Notes under the pieces: model-generated
The model's input: the letters and a program-made list of their open reading frames with translations, nothing else
What the model was told of the DNA's origin: nothing
The model's database searches: none
Shown: in pieces, positions 7,450-15,268 of the stretch
Position numbering within the stretch: position 1 is the first letter of the stretch
Layout: the number at the start of each line of letters is the position of its first letter
Program-made: the position numbers and the translations under genes
NCBI GenBank assembly: GCA_937893605.1
Contig: CALBGG010000009.1
Span: forward strand, 1-17,799
DNA: 17,799 nt
Direction: 5' to 3'
Source of the DNA: an uncultured Clostridia bacterium
Lineage (GTDB): Bacteria > Bacillota > Clostridia > Oscillospirales > Oscillospiraceae

Positions 7450-7776
7450 ATGAAAATAGCATCGGAATATTCAGACGGCAGACTCACGGTGTACCTTGCC
7501 GGCGAGCTTGACCACCACAGCGCGAAAATGACGGTATCCGGCATTGCCGAGAGCATCGACCGATATCTTCCGCGCGACCTTGTGCTCGACCTGACGCAGC
7601 TGGGCTTCATGGACTCGTCCGGCATTGCGGTCATAGTGCGCAGCTATAAGAAAATGCGGGACGCGGGCGGCAGAATGTACATTGAAAACCCGCAGCAGCA
7701 GCCGCTCAAGGTGCTCGACGCCTCGGGCATCGACAGAATGATACCGATCGCAGCGAAAAGGGAGGTAACGACATGA
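7450..7776 (+). CDS. spoIIAA: Anti-sigma-F factor antagonist SpoIIAA
   Basis: A single STAS-domain protein of 108 residues. In the forespore its unphosphorylated form binds SpoIIAB and so frees sigma-F. Seen: the STAS strand LTVYLAGELDHHSA (12-25) and the phosphorylation segment FMDSSGIA (53-60), where Ser57 aligns with the serine phosphorylated by SpoIIAB in Bacillus. The ATG at 7450 has GAGGTGAT before it, and a GTG nine bases earlier lies inside that ribosome site. The stop overlaps the spoIIAB start by four bases. Its identity is supported both by the domain and by being first in the conserved AA-AB-AC gene order. Confidence 0.95.
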   Translation: MKIASEYSDGRLTVYLAGELDHHSAKMTVSGIAESIDRYLPRDLVLDLTQLGFMDSSGIAVIVRSYKKMRDAGGRMYIENPQQQPLKVLDASGIDRMIPIAAKREVTT

Positions 7777-8213
7777 CGGTGACAAATTACATAAAGCTTG
7801 AGTTTCCAAGCTGCAGCTCGAACGAGAGCTTTGCACGCGCTGCCGCGGCAGGCTTTGCCGCACAGCTTGACCCGACGCTCGACGAGCTGGGCGATATCAA
7901 AACCTCGGTAAGCGAGGCGGTCACAAACTGCATCGTCCACGCATACCCGGACAGCATAGGAACGATCACGATGCGCCTGCGCATCCTCGACGGTGAAAAG
8001 CTTGAGATAACGATCCGCGACAAAGGCCGCGGCATATCCGATCTCCAGCAGGCGATGCTGCCGATGTACACCACAGGCGGCGAGGAGCGCAGCGGCATGG
8101 GCTTTACCATTATGGAAAGCTTCATGGACAAGCTCAAGGTTAAAAGTGCGCCCGGAAAGGGCACGACGGTCACAATGCTGCGCACCATCCGCCAGCGCAG
8201 AGCATTTCGATGA
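7773..8213 (+). CDS. spoIIAB: Anti-sigma-F factor and serine kinase SpoIIAB
   Basis: A GHKL-fold kinase of 146 residues that sequesters sigma-F and phosphorylates SpoIIAA. Seen: the N-box EAVTNCIVHAY (48-58) with the metal-binding Asn52, the G1 box DKGRGI (83-88), and the ATP-lid G2 box RSGMGF (106-111) followed by TIMESFMD. GGGAGG lies upstream of the ATG, which overlaps the spoIIAA stop (ATGA). The end overlaps the sigF start in the same way, so stoichiometric, coupled translation of all three proteins is likely. The length matches the Bacillus protein. Confidence 0.96.
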   Translation: MTVTNYIKLEFPSCSSNESFARAAAAGFAAQLDPTLDELGDIKTSVSEAVTNCIVHAYPDSIGTITMRLRILDGEKLEITIRDKGRGISDLQQAMLPMYTTGGEERSGMGFTIMESFMDKLKVKSAPGKGTTVTMLRTIRQRRAFR

Positions 8214-8917
8214 CCGAGTGTATGCTCAATGACCTCCGCCTGGCGCAAGCGGGGGACAAGGCCGCTGCCGAGCGGCTCGTTGCGGAAAATTCGGGGCTCA
8301 TATGGAGCGTTGCCCGCCGCTTTTTCGGACGCGGCGTTGAGCCCGACGATCTGTATCAGCTCGGCTGTCTCGGCTTTTTGAAGGCAATCGCCGGTTTCGA
8401 CCCGGAGTTCGGAACGCAGTTTTCGACCTACGCCGTTCCTAAGATATCGGGCGAGATACGCCGCTTTCTGCGCGATGACGGAACGGTAAAGGTCAGCCGG
8501 AGCATAAAGGAGCGCTCGCAGCACATTAAAAACGCACGCAGTGCGCTTGAGCAGCGGCTGGGCAGGGCTCCTGTGCTGTCCGAGATTTCCGCAGAGACGG
8601 GCCTTACGCCAGAGGAGATAGCCTTTGCCGAGACCGCCACCGGCCCTGCCGAGAGCCTCCAGCGCGAAACGGGGGAGGAGGGCTTCACCCTTGAGCATAT
8701 CCTGTGCGACTTATACGGAGAGGAGCGCATGATAGAGCACGTCGCACTGCGCTGCGCCATAGAGTGCCTGCCGGAAAAGGAACGAAAAACGCTGTATCTG
8801 CGCTATTATCACGGCTTTACGCAGGAAAGGACGGCAAAGGTGCTCGGCGTATCGCAGGTTCAAATATCGCGCCTCGAGCGCAAGGCCATAACACAGCTTC
8901 GTGAGATGCTTGCATAG
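8210..8917 (+). CDS. sigF: RNA polymerase sigma factor sigma-F (SpoIIAC)
   Basis: The first forespore-specific sigma factor, 235 residues. Seen: region 2 from LVAENSGLIWSVARRF (23-38) through DDLYQLGCLGFLKAI (46-60), FSTYAVPKISGEIRRFLRD (71-89) for -10 recognition and melting, region 3 with SEISAETGLTPEEI, and a C-terminal region 4 helix-turn-helix ending VSQVQISRLERKAI, a pattern shared by the sporulation sigmas F, E and G. Placement straight after spoIIAB decides for sigma-F over sigma-G. The ATG overlaps the spoIIAB stop and has no good ribosome site, so translational coupling is expected. A perfect hairpin terminator follows. Confidence 0.96.
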   Translation: MTECMLNDLRLAQAGDKAAAERLVAENSGLIWSVARRFFGRGVEPDDLYQLGCLGFLKAIAGFDPEFGTQFSTYAVPKISGEIRRFLRDDGTVKVSRSIKERSQHIKNARSALEQRLGRAPVLSEISAETGLTPEEIAFAETATGPAESLQRETGEEGFTLEHILCDLYGEERMIEHVALRCAIECLPEKERKTLYLRYYHGFTQERTAKVLGVSQVQISRLERKAITQLREMLA

Positions 8918-8923
8918 TTCAAG

Positions 8924-8960
8924 CGACCGCACGGGAACGATTCCCGTGCGGTCGTTTTTT
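8924..8960 (+). terminator. Terminator of the spoIIA operon
   Basis: A perfect 14-bp G+C-rich stem (8924-8937 with 8941-8954), a three-base CGA loop and six T. It starts seven bases after the sigF stop. Confidence 0.93.
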
Positions 8961-9025
8961 AGCGCACACAGATAATGCACTTTGACCAAAACTTATTAAT
9001 AATTTATTAAATAAAGTATGAGGTC

Positions 9026-9053
9026 TTGAAATCCGTAAAGTTTGCGTTAAAAT
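9026..9053 (+). promoter_or_regulatory. Promoter for the MATE gene
   Basis: TTGAAA (9026-9031), a 16-base spacer and TAAAAT (9048-9053), 28 bases before the start codon. A second weaker pair, TTGACC (8982-8987) and TATTAA (9005-9010) with a 17-base spacer, lies upstream in the same A+T-rich gap. Confidence 0.5.
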
Positions 9054-9081
9054 AGCATGGTGTTTCTAAAGGGGTGTGTAT

Positions 9082-10470
9082 ATGGAAAAAAGAAAAAGAA
9101 GCCTTGCGATAGATATGCTCAACGGCTCAATGTGGGATAAGATACTGCTCTATGCTCTGCCCGTCGCGGCAACGGGCATTTTGGGGCAGCTTTTTAATGC
9201 GTCCGACGTTGCCATAGTCGGAAACTTCGCCTCGACGGATAAGGTCGCGGCAGTCGCCGCGGTCGGCGCAAACGGACCTGTTATAGGCCTTGTGCTCAAC
9301 CTGTTTATCGGCATCGCGCTCGGCGCGAACGTCGTCATAGCAAACGCGATAGGCAGGGGAGATAAGGAAACTGTCTCGCGCGCCGTGCATACGTCAATCA
9401 TTGCATCGGTGCTCGGCGGCCTTATTGTTATGCTCATCGGTCAGCTGTTTGCAAAGCCGGTGCTTATGATGCTCAATGTTCCCGACGATGTTTTCCCGCT
9501 TGCCATGACCTACATGCGCATTTACCTGCTGGGTCTGCCGGTCATATTCCTGTATAATTTTGAATCGGCAATATTCCGCAGCGCGGGTGACACGAAAACA
9601 CCGCTTATCGCGCTTGCGGTGTCGGGCATACTGAACGTCATATTAAATATATTCTTCGTCACAGTTTTGGATATGACGGTCGACGGCGTTGCTGTCGCGA
9701 CGGTCATTTCAAACCTCGTAAGCTCTGTTATACTCGGCATAAAGCTTTTAAAAAGCGAACTTTCTATCAAAATTGACCTCAAGGCTCTGCGCATTGACTG
9801 GAAGATACTTTGGCGCATACTCAAGATCGGCCTTCCGGCCGGTGTCCAAAGCGCGGTCTTTTCACTTTCAAACATAATCATATCATCGGCGGTAAACAGC
9901 CTCGGAAAGGTGACTATGGCGGCATCCTCGGCAGCGTTCAATGTCGAGATCATGGCATATTATATCCTCAATTCCTTCGGTCAGGCCTGCACTACCTTCG
10001 TCGGACAAAACTACGGTGCGGCGCAGATAGACCGCTGCCGCAAAACGCTCAAGCTTTGCATTATTGAGAATATCATAGTTACCGGAGCAACTATGCTGGT
10101 CATGCTGCTTAGCGGAAGATTCCTGATCGGACTTTTCAACAACGACCCCGAGGTCATCGAGATCGGCTTTACGCGCCTGAAGATAGTTTACACTTCGTAT
10201 ATATTCTCACTTCTGTATGAAGTCATGTCGGCATATATGCGCGGCTACGGTATCTCACTCGTGCCGGCCATACTGACGATGCTCGGCGTGTGCGGAATAC
10301 GCATTTTGTGGATATACACCGTGTTCCCCATGAGCCGTACCTTTGCGACGATAATGACCGTTTACCCCATAAGCCTTGCGGCGACGGCTGTTCTTATCTT
10401 CATAGCGCTCATCATTTACCATCCGTCCAAGCGATACGATCACATCGCACTTGACAGCTCCCACACTTGA
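9082..10470 (+). CDS. MATE family efflux transporter
   Basis: A 462-residue integral membrane protein of the MATE (MOP superfamily) exporters, which expel drugs or metabolites using a Na+ or H+ gradient. Seen: about twelve hydrophobic segments, the N-terminal family pattern MWDKILLYALPVAATGILGQLFNASD with the downstream NGPVIGLVLNLFIGIALGANV region, a second homologous half beginning near GLPAGVQSAVFSLSNIIISSAVNSLG, and FVGQNYGAAQIDRCRKTL, the second-half counterpart. The ATG at 9082 has AAAGGGG upstream, and a GTG six bases earlier is less likely. It stands alone between the spoIIA terminator and pcrA. The substrate cannot be told from sequence. Confidence 0.93.
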   Translation: MEKRKRSLAIDMLNGSMWDKILLYALPVAATGILGQLFNASDVAIVGNFASTDKVAAVAAVGANGPVIGLVLNLFIGIALGANVVIANAIGRGDKETVSRAVHTSIIASVLGGLIVMLIGQLFAKPVLMMLNVPDDVFPLAMTYMRIYLLGLPVIFLYNFESAIFRSAGDTKTPLIALAVSGILNVILNIFFVTVLDMTVDGVAVATVISNLVSSVILGIKLLKSELSIKIDLKALRIDWKILWRILKIGLPAGVQSAVFSLSNIIISSAVNSLGKVTMAASSAAFNVEIMAYYILNSFGQACTTFVGQNYGAAQIDRCRKTLKLCIIENIIVTGATMLVMLLSGRFLIGLFNNDPEVIEIGFTRLKIVYTSYIFSLLYEVMSAYMRGYGISLVPAILTMLGVCGIRILWIYTVFPMSRTFATIMTVYPISLAATAVLIFIALIIYHPSKRYDHIALDSSHT

Positions 10471-10495
10471 AAGAGCCGCGCTTTCGTGGTAGAAT
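10467..10495 (+). promoter_or_regulatory. Promoter abutting the pcrA start codon
   Basis: TTGAAA (10467-10472) overlaps the MATE stop codon, followed by a 17-base spacer and TAGAAT (10490-10495). The start codon is at 10504, so the predicted transcript begins at or within a few bases of the ATG. Confidence 0.55.
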
Positions 10496-10503
10496 GACAC
10501 GTC

Positions 10504-12882
10504 ATGAATAAAAGTTTTGAAGAAAGATACCTTGAAGCAAGAAAAAAAGTGATAGAGACCGATTTTGCCGGGCTTAATCCCATGCAGAGAAAGGCTGTCA
10601 TGGCGACTGAGGGTGCGTTGCTCATATTGGCGGGCGCAGGCAGCGGCAAAACGACGGTGCTCATAAACAGAATAGCAAATCTCATGCGCTACGGTAAAGC
10701 TGCCGACAGCAACGAAATACCCGAAAACGCGTGCGTTGAGGATATTGACAAAATGGCGCGGCTCGACGATGAGGCTCGCCGCACTGCGGCTTTTGAGCCG
10801 GTCGAGCCCTGGCGAATCCTCGCCATCACGTTTACGAACAAGGCCGCCGACGAGCTTAAAACGAGGCTTTCCAAAATGCTCGGCGAGGCCGGAGCGGACG
10901 TGTGGGCCTCGACCTTTCATTCCGCCTGTGTGCGAATACTTCGCCGTGACGCGGACCGTCTGGGCTTTACATCGAGCTTTACAATATATGACAGCTCAGA
11001 CAGCCAGAGCCTTATAAAGCATATCCTGCGCGACTTCGACCTTGACGATAAGAAATATCCGCCGCGCATGCTGCTTTCCGAGATAAGCCGAGCAAAGGAC
11101 GATTGCTGCTCGCCCGAGCAGTACTATGCCAGAGCAAAGGCTATGGGAGATGCGCGCAGAGTCAAGATAGCGGAAATATACGATGAGTACGCCCGCCGCG
11201 CATTTGCCGCCGGCGCAATGGATTTTGACGATCTTATATACTACACCGTAAAACTCCTCAATGAGAACGAGGATGTCTGCCAATACTGGCAGAAGCGCTT
11301 TAAGTACATACTTATCGACGAATATCAGGATACGAATAAGCTCCAGTACATGCTTGCATCCAAGCTTGCCGAGGGCTGGGGCAATATCTGCGTCGTCGGC
11401 GACGACGATCAGAGCATCTATAAATTCCGCGGCGCGACGATTGAGAATATCCTCTCGTTCGAGGATGAGTATAAGGGCTGCCGCGTCATTCGTCTTGAGC
11501 AGAACTACCGCAGCACCGGGCATATCCTGGGCGCCGCCAACGCCGTTATTAAGAATAACCTCGGCCGCAAGGGCAAGGAACTGTGGACGAAGGGCGATAT
11601 GGGCGAAAAGCCGGAGCTGTACGTTGCCGATAACGAGCACGACGAGGCGAGGTTCGTAGCCTCTCAGATCCTAAGCCTGTACGGCAAGGGAGCCTCCTGG
11701 GGCGATAACGCTGTGCTTTACCGCATGAATGCGCAGTCGCACCAGATAGAGCAGGCGTTCAAGCGCAACGGCATACCGTATAAAATTTTCGGCGGCACGG
11801 GCTTCTTCGACCGCGCCGAAATTAAAGATATGTTGGCCTACCTGTGCGTAATAGCTTCGCCGGACGACGATCTTCGTCTCGGCAGGATAATAAACAATCC
11901 GCCGCGAGGTATAGGAGCGAAAAGCATTGAGACCGCCTCGGCGATAGCGCATGAAAATAACTGCTCGCTGTTTTCTGTAATAAGCAAAGCGGATCTCTAC
12001 CCCGACCTGAGCCGCGCCGCGCCGCGCATGCTGCTGTTTGCCGGGATGATAAACGAGCTTATTTCGCAGAAGGACGAGCTTGCGCCCGATCTTCTGTACG
12101 ATCAGCTCGTCGAGCGCACGGGCTATCTGCGTATGCTTGAGGAAAAACACACCGTCGAGGATGATGCCCGCGCACAGAACATAAAAGAGCTCAAGTCCAG
12201 CATCATAAACTACAAGGGCGAGACCGATTCTCCTACACTCGAGGGATATCTTGCCGATGTTGCACTTTACACCGATATGGACAATTACGACGAGGACGCA
12301 GATTGCGTCGTAATGATGACCATGCACTCGGCCAAGGGACTGGAATTTCCCAACGTCTTTGTCGTAGGCTGCGAGGAGGGCATATTCCCGGGCATAAAGG
12401 CCATCGGTGAGGCCGACGAGATGGAGGAGGAGCGCAGACTGTGCTACGTCGCAATAACGCGCGCGAAAAAGCGCCTGTTCCTTTCCTGCGCACGGCAGAG
12501 AATGCTCTTCGGCCGCACGACGGCAAACCGCGTCTCGCGTTTTATCGACGAAATACCCGAGGAGCATCTTGAAAAGCGCAATATTCCCAAGGGCTACGGC
12601 TATTCCGAACGCTCGCAGGTGCAGAAGGAGTTTGCATTCCGCGCACCGTCCGGCCAGAGCTTTAAAAAGCCCGTCGCGCCGCCGGCAGCGCCGAAGCCCA
12701 AGGCGGCGGAAAAGCCGCAGTTTTCCGTCGGTGACCGGGTGCGCCATAAGGCCTTCGGCGACGGTAAGCTCATAAAAATGACCCCGATGGGGAATGACTA
12801 TCTGATAGAGATCGAATTTGACAGCGGCACGGCGAAAAAGCTCATGCTGCGCGCTGCCGCACTGCATATGGTGAAAATATAA
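10504..12882 (+). CDS. pcrA: UvrD/PcrA-type ATP-dependent DNA helicase
   Basis: A superfamily 1A 3'-5' helicase of 792 residues for DNA repair and removal of replication obstacles. Seen in order: Q-motif LNPMQRKAV (24-32), Walker A GAGSGKTT (44-51), motif Ia AITFTNKAADEL (107-118), motif II IDEYQDT, motif III GDDDQSIYKFRGA, motif IV EQNYRST, motif V TMHSAKGLEFPNVFVVG and motif VI CYVAITRAKKRL. After a Pro/Ala/Lys-rich linker the C-terminus (VGDRVRHKAFGDGKLI onward) is the Tudor-like PcrA domain known to contact RNA polymerase, which favours PcrA over other UvrD-like helicases. Residues 64-102 form an acidic insertion between Walker A and motif Ia. There is no recognisable ribosome site before the ATG, and the promoter is almost on top of it. 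Confidence 0.95.
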   Translation: MNKSFEERYLEARKKVIETDFAGLNPMQRKAVMATEGALLILAGAGSGKTTVLINRIANLMRYGKAADSNEIPENACVEDIDKMARLDDEARRTAAFEPVEPWRILAITFTNKAADELKTRLSKMLGEAGADVWASTFHSACVRILRRDADRLGFTSSFTIYDSSDSQSLIKHILRDFDLDDKKYPPRMLLSEISRAKDDCCSPEQYYARAKAMGDARRVKIAEIYDEYARRAFAAGAMDFDDLIYYTVKLLNENEDVCQYWQKRFKYILIDEYQDTNKLQYMLASKLAEGWGNICVVGDDDQSIYKFRGATIENILSFEDEYKGCRVIRLEQNYRSTGHILGAANAVIKNNLGRKGKELWTKGDMGEKPELYVADNEHDEARFVASQILSLYGKGASWGDNAVLYRMNAQSHQIEQAFKRNGIPYKIFGGTGFFDRAEIKDMLAYLCVIASPDDDLRLGRIINNPPRGIGAKSIETASAIAHENNCSLFSVISKADLYPDLSRAAPRMLLFAGMINELISQKDELAPDLLYDQLVERTGYLRMLEEKHTVEDDARAQNIKELKSSIINYKGETDSPTLEGYLADVALYTDMDNYDEDADCVVMMTMHSAKGLEFPNVFVVGCEEGIFPGIKAIGEADEMEEERRLCYVAITRAKKRLFLSCARQRMLFGRTTANRVSRFIDEIPEEHLEKRNIPKGYGYSERSQVQKEFAFRAPSGQSFKKPVAPPAAPKPKAAEKPQFSVGDRVRHKAFGDGKLIKMTPMGNDYLIEIEFDSGTAKKLMLRAAALHMVKI

Positions 12883-12887
12883 TTAAA

Positions 12888-13763
12888 ATGAAATACAACA
12901 AAGCAAATCTCGGGCGCATTTGCCTTATCGCCACAACGCTGATATGGGGCAGCTCATTTGTTATTTTAAAGTCCGCGCTCGACAGCGTCACGCCGATGTG
13001 GGTGCTTGCCATCCGATTTGTCGGAGCGGCGGTCATGATGTTCATAGCCTGTCTGCCGCGTCTTAAAAAGATAGACGGAGGCTATGTAAAGGGAGGCATG
13101 CTCATGGGAACCTGCCTTGCGCTTGCCTACATCGTGCAGACCTACGGCCTTGTGTACACTACCCCCGGCAAAAACGCGTTTCTGACGGCAACATACTGCA
13201 TACTTGTTCCGTTTCTGTACTGGGCGATAGCGCATAAAAAACCGGACAGATATAATATCATCGCGGCTCTTGTCTGCCTTGTCGGCATGGGCTTTGTGTG
13301 CCTTAATAACGACCTGAGCGTAAATATCGGCGATATACTCACGATCTGCTGCGGTCTGTTTTACGGTCTGCATATCATAGTGACCGCGCGCTCTGTCGAG
13401 GAGCGCGATCCGCTTATCGTGACGATGATCCAGTTTGCCACCGGCGGAGTTATCTGCCTTATCGGTGCTGCAATATTCGAGCCTGTGCCGCATGATATCC
13501 CGACCGGAACATGCTGGAGCATAGCGTATATGACCTTTATCTGCACGGGGCTGTGCTTCTTCCTTCAGACCATCGGACAGAAGTACACGCCGCCGTCCCA
13601 GGCTGCCGTTATCCTGACGCTCGAGTCTGTTTTCGGAACGGCGATATCGGTCATTCTCGGCGAAGAGGTGCTTACATTCAATATCGCTCTCGGCTTCTGC
13701 CTTATCTTCTTTGCAATCATAACGAGCGAAACAAAACTGAAATTTCTTAAAAAGCGCAGTTGA
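12888..13763 (+). CDS. EamA/DMT superfamily transporter
   Basis: A 291-residue inner membrane protein of the drug/metabolite transporter superfamily, whose members mostly export amino acids or other metabolites. Seen: about ten hydrophobic helices arranged as two EamA repeats. The first starts with the typical TTLIWGSSFVILKSAL (16-31), and the second is closed by the family pattern YTPPSQAAVILTLESVFGTAISVILGEE near the C-terminus. The start is five bases after the pcrA stop with only a distant GGTGA as ribosome site, so it probably depends on co-transcription with pcrA. The substrate is unknown. The stop codon lies inside the loop of its own terminator. Confidence 0.92.
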   Translation: MKYNKANLGRICLIATTLIWGSSFVILKSALDSVTPMWVLAIRFVGAAVMMFIACLPRLKKIDGGYVKGGMLMGTCLALAYIVQTYGLVYTTPGKNAFLTATYCILVPFLYWAIAHKKPDRYNIIAALVCLVGMGFVCLNNDLSVNIGDILTICCGLFYGLHIIVTARSVEERDPLIVTMIQFATGGVICLIGAAIFEPVPHDIPTGTCWSIAYMTFICTGLCFFLQTIGQKYTPPSQAAVILTLESVFGTAISVILGEEVLTFNIALGFCLIFFAIITSETKLKFLKKRS

Positions 13764-13777
13764 AGGCTGCGCTTTTT
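13749..13777. terminator. Bidirectional terminator between EamA and symporter genes
   Basis: An 11-bp perfect stem (13749-13759 with 13767-13777) has five A on one side and five T on the other, so it reads as an intrinsic terminator on both strands of this convergent pair. The EamA stop codon is in the loop. Confidence 0.85.
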
Positions 13778-13789
13778 GGACAAGCTGAG

Positions 13790-13821
13790 ATCCCCCACGC
13801 AGATAACTCCGCGTGGGGGAT
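13790..13821. terminator. Second hairpin between the convergent genes
   Basis: An 11-bp perfect stem, ATCCCCCACGC and its complement, around a 10-base loop. There is only TTT after it on the plus strand and no T run on the minus strand, so it may back up the adjacent terminator or stabilise the symporter mRNA end. Confidence 0.5.
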
Positions 13822-13843
13822 TTGCATATATAAGTAAGCGCTG

Positions 13844-15139
13844 TTATGCTTCGAGCTTCTTTTCCGCGTCCTTGGAGAGCTTCTTCTGAAGCCAATCCTT
13901 GCCGTTTACAAAGCGTTCGACGATGAAGGAGGCGACGTAATCGCCGGCTGCGTTTACCATCGTTGCGGGAGGATCGACGAGGTTACCGATAGCCAGTGCG
14001 ATGGGGAAGGCGACTGCGAGCTGATCGGGGAAGAACAGGGTGCACAGCACCAGCTCGCCCGTACCGCCGCCGCCGGGGATACCGCTCATCGCAACGGAGG
14101 AGAACACCGCGACGATTATTGCCAGTACCGCCTGACCCGTACCGAAGTCCATGCCGAATATGCCGAACAGGAACGCAACCTTGATGATAGCACTCATTGC
14201 CGAACCGTCCATGTGCATTGTTGCGCCGAGGGGGACGACGATGTTCGAGACCTCCTTGGAGATGCCGGTCTCCTCCGCGACCTCAAGGTTCGTGGGGATG
14301 GTTGCTACGGACGAGCAGGTGCCGAAGGACACGGCCGCCGGGCGGAAGAGATTTTTCCACATGACCTTCGCACCGCCCTTGCCGCCGCCGAAGCGTGCGT
14401 AGATCGGGAAGAAGATGAACATGTATGCAAAGCACAGAACGTAGTAGATGATGAGCGTGCGGCTGTAGTCGCCGATGAGGTCGGGACCGTAGGTCGCAAC
14501 GAGATACGCGAAGAAGCCGAAGAAGCCGATGGGCGCATAGTAGGTGATGATCTTGACGACGTTCATGAGAACGGCGGTCAGGTTATCGAGGAACTTTGCT
14601 ACCATGCTGTCCTTGCCGCCGGTCATCTGAATACCGAAGCCGAAGAACACTGCGGCAATGATGAGAGGCAGGATGGCCTTGCGGCTCCACAGCTCGCCGA
14701 AGTCCGGCTTGGTGAAGAAGCTGATGATCATATCGGTCACGCTCAGCGTCGAGCTGACCTCGCCCTCGACTATGGTGTAGTCGCCGGTGACGATGGGGAA
14801 GATGCTCACGATGACGTACATAATGACCGCCGCTATCGCTGCCGTTACAAAGAATGTACCGATGGTTATGCCCATGACCTTGCCTGCGCGCTTAGCGCTG
14901 GACATGTTTGCGATCGCCGAGGCTATCGAGCAGAAAACCATGGGAACGACGACGCAGAACATGAGGTTTATGAAAACCGTTCCTATGGGCTCAAGAACGG
15001 TAGCACCCTTTGAAACGACCTCGCCGGACGCGTCCTTAACGACGGGGTTGAGCGCACCGACGATGCAGCCGCCGATGATACCGGCCAGCATGAATATTAT
15101 AAATCCGTAAGTACTGAAAAATGATTTCTTCTTTGCCAT
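13844..15139 (-). CDS. Dicarboxylate/amino acid:cation symporter (DAACS family)
   Basis: A 431-residue membrane protein of the glutamate-transporter fold, normally importing an amino acid or dicarboxylate with Na+ or H+. Seen: multiple hydrophobic helices, the serine-rich hairpin SFGTCSSVATIPTN (271-284), VPLGATMHMDGSA (302-314), which is the NMDGT region, the second hairpin MSGIPGGGGTGE (351-362), and the last helix VDPPATMVNAAGD (388-400). Compared with GltPh, the arginine that binds acidic side chains is Ala392 and the NMDGT Asn is His309, so a non-acidic substrate is plausible (inference). The ATG at 15139 has AAAGGAG six bases upstream, and a TTG two codons earlier is rejected. The divergent AraC regulator probably controls it. 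Confidence 0.93.
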   Translation of the reverse strand: MAKKKSFFSTYGFIIFMLAGIIGGCIVGALNPVVKDASGEVVSKGATVLEPIGTVFINLMFCVVVPMVFCSIASAIANMSSAKRAGKVMGITIGTFFVTAAIAAVIMYVIVSIFPIVTGDYTIVEGEVSSTLSVTDMIISFFTKPDFGELWSRKAILPLIIAAVFFGFGIQMTGGKDSMVAKFLDNLTAVLMNVVKIITYYAPIGFFGFFAYLVATYGPDLIGDYSRTLIIYYVLCFAYMFIFFPIYARFGGGKGGAKVMWKNLFRPAAVSFGTCSSVATIPTNLEVAEETGISKEVSNIVVPLGATMHMDGSAMSAIIKVAFLFGIFGMDFGTGQAVLAIIVAVFSSVAMSGIPGGGGTGELVLCTLFFPDQLAVAFPIALAIGNLVDPPATMVNAAGDYVASFIVERFVNGKDWLQKKLSKDAEKKLEA

Positions 15140-15170
15140 GACCAAACTCCTTTAAAGTTTTTCTGAGAAG

Positions 15171-15199
15171 ATTATATTCGCGTTTATTTGCAAAGTAAA
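15171..15199 (-). promoter_or_regulatory. Promoter for the symporter
   Basis: On the minus strand TTTACT (15199-15194), a 17-base spacer and perfect TATAAT (15176-15171). A TTTGCAAAG motif overlaps the -35 box and spacer, a suitable place for regulator binding. Confidence 0.6.
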
Positions 15200-15252
15200 T
15201 TGATATAAGTGCTTGAAACATTGCAAAAAGTGCTATATAATCTTTTGCAAAG
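15187..15252. promoter_or_regulatory. Three TTGCAAA motifs, candidate regulator sites
   Basis: TTTGCAAAG occurs exactly at 15187-15195 and 15244-15252, and ATTGCAAAAAG at 15220-15230. The core TTTGCAAA is palindromic. One copy overlaps the symporter -35 region, one is in the araC promoter spacer and one covers the predicted araC transcription start. Inferred targets of the adjacent AraC protein. Confidence 0.4.
15213..15241 (+). promoter_or_regulatory. Promoter for the AraC-family gene
   Basis: TTGAAA (15213-15218), a 17-base spacer and perfect TATAAT (15236-15241), giving a leader of about 20 bases before the start codon. Confidence 0.7.
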
Positions 15253-15268
15253 ACATTTTGGGAGCATT

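Noticed and set aside
11671..12867. Long open frame of 398 codons on the minus strand inside pcrA
   Set aside because: It is a shadow of the helicase gene with no ribosome site and no recognisable domain.
14213..15013. Plus-strand open frame of 266 codons opposite the symporter
   Set aside because: Its highly charged, His/Asp/Glu-rich composition is typical of the complement of a membrane protein gene.
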